NCBI RefSeq assembly: GCF_000685075.1 | Contig: NZ_BAYD01000034.1 | Coordinates: 1-64,000 of the forward strand | DNA from: Paraburkholderia oxyphila NBRC 105797 | Lineage (GTDB): Bacteria; Pseudomonadota; Gammaproteobacteria; Burkholderiales; Burkholderiaceae | DNA: 64,000 nt | Direction: 5' to 3' | Shown here: positions 62,437 to 64,000 of the stretch, piece after piece | Numbering within the stretch: position 1 is the first letter of the stretch | How the letters are laid out: each line of letters begins with the position of its first letter | The notes under the pieces: generated by a model | What the model saw: only the letters and a program-made list of their open reading frames with translations | Database searches by the model: none | Told to the model about the DNA's origin: nothing | Made by a program: the position numbers and the translations under genes

Positions 62437-63329
62437 ATGAACGAAGCGAAGCCTGCGCTGCGGGTCGGGTTCATCGGAATCGGAAATATGGGACTGCCCA
62501 TGGGGACCAACCTGCTGAAGGCAGGCTACCCCGTCATGGCTTTCGATCGCGCCGAAGACCGGCTCGCAGCGATCGCCGCCCGCGGGGCCAAGCGTGGGGA
62601 GTCCATCGAGCATGTGACACGTGACGCCGATGTGATCTTCACCTCGTTGCCAAATGACGCGATCTTTCGCAGCGTCGCGTCAGGCGATGACGGCGTGCTT
62701 GCCCATGCACGCGAAGGCGCGATCTTCATGGATACGAGCACGGTGTCGCCTACCGTGTCAGCGGAGGTTGCACAAATCGCAAGCAAACGCGGTGTGCGTT
62801 ACCTGCGCACGACCGTATCCGGCAATGGCGTCGTTGCGGCCGCCGCGGCGCTGACGGTGATGGCTTCTGGCCCGCGCGAAGCATACGAGACGGTATTGCC
62901 GCTTATTCACGCGATTGGTCGCCGTGCGTTTTATCTGGGCGAAGCCGAAGAAGCGAGGCTCATGAAGCTGGCCGTCAACCTGATGATTTCGGTATCGGCG
63001 GGCATGATCGGTGAGGCGTTGACGCTCGGGCGCAAGAGCGGTCTCGACTGGTTGCAGATGCTGGAGGTGCTCGCCTCGAGCCATGTGGCCTCGCCGATGG
63101 TGCTGTACAAGGCACCTCCGCTCAAGGAGCGCGATTTCACTTCGACGATGTCCGCGATCACGCAGACCAAGGATGTCGACCTGATCCTCGATTGCGCGGC
63201 CGAGAGTCATGTGCCGCTGCACCTGACTTCGGCCGTGCGCGGCCTGTTCCAGGGGTTGATCTCGACCGGTGGGGGAGATGACGACTACATCGCACTCGTC
63301 AAGCATGTCGAAGCACTTTCGGGGGTGGT

Positions 63330-63333
<4 letters not shown>
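62437..63333 (+). CDS. NAD(P)-dependent 3-hydroxyisobutyrate-dehydrogenase-like oxidoreductase
   Basis: The 298-residue enzyme has the Rossmann start VGFIGIGNMGLPMGTNLLKA, the FMDTSTVSPTVSAEVA segment and the catalytic lysine in LMKLAVNLMISVSAGMIGEA. This is the beta-hydroxyacid dehydrogenase family: 3-hydroxyisobutyrate, tartronate semialdehyde or imine-type substrates. GGAG stands before the ATG. It starts 44 bases after the amidohydrolase and overlaps the ABC ATPase by ATGA, so the three are one operon. Confidence 0.87.

Positions 63334-64000
<667 letters not shown>

Overview
The window reads as a high-GC betaproteobacterial chromosome or megaplasmid segment, most likely Burkholderia, Paraburkholderia or Caballeronia. 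The basis is two porins of the Burkholderia type, a leading 23S rRNA fragment of betaproteobacterial type, and many LysR, AraC and LacI-regulated catabolic operons. It is an accessory aromatic and amide catabolism region broken by a mobile-element graveyard.

Layout. 1-137 is a 3'-truncated 23S rRNA piece. 0.5-6.4 kb holds a compact set: an MFS transporter, then a minus-strand operon of RidA-like, adenylosuccinate-synthetase-like (PurA paralogue) and flavin-fold (PNPOx-like) proteins, a divergent AraC regulator and a kynurenine-formamidase-like hydrolase. 6.5-19 kb is accessory: hypotheticals, a relic of a YedK/HMCES peptidase, an ACT protein, an orphan binding protein, an APH(3')-type aminoglycoside kinase and two Nudix hydrolases, then nested relics (IS3-type transposase tail, a group II intron, a second group II intron inside its reverse transcriptase, an IS1182-like fragment).

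19.8-33 kb is a catabolic cluster in several units: YciI, fumarylacetoacetase-like and cupin proteins; a haloalkane dehalogenase, EthD, aldehyde dehydrogenase and azoreductase/quinone reductase; a second aldehyde dehydrogenase; an extradiol ring-cleavage dioxygenase and a MetA-type outer-membrane channel. Three of these units start with the same roughly 60-base promoter module, so they form one regulon, probably under a LysR protein encoded beside the third copy. 33.6-38.4 kb has decayed IS481-like, IS66 and IS630 remnants, a porin, and an intact IS5-family element inserted exactly in the porin stop codon.

38.5-52.3 kb is a second catabolic region: an FAD dehydrogenase and NTF2-like protein face a long operon (intradiol dioxygenase, SDR, BKACE/DUF849, quinone oxidoreductase, cupin, AraC), followed by a LacI regulator, a secreted GlcG-like protein, a Tat-exported acetamidase/formamidase and an AAHS-type transporter. 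Five CG-centred palindromes close to TGCAAACGATTGCA mark this as a LacI regulon. 52.3-64 kb holds an AraC pseudogene and its intact paralogue, a fumarylacetoacetase-like protein, a dihaem cytochrome c, a hydrolase, a porin, a LysR gene divergent from a second hydroxyquinol-type intradiol dioxygenase, a Dabb protein, an amidohydrolase, a 3-hydroxyisobutyrate-dehydrogenase-like enzyme and the start of a sugar-type ABC ATPase cut by the window edge. A shared GGAC...AAGCGG motif links several of these promoters.

The strongest leads are the three promoter regulons read directly from repeated DNA, the PurA-like/RidA operon with an altered amino-acid-binding loop, the dehalogenase in a ring-cleavage regulon, and the nested group II introns. 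No substrates can be assigned from sequence alone.
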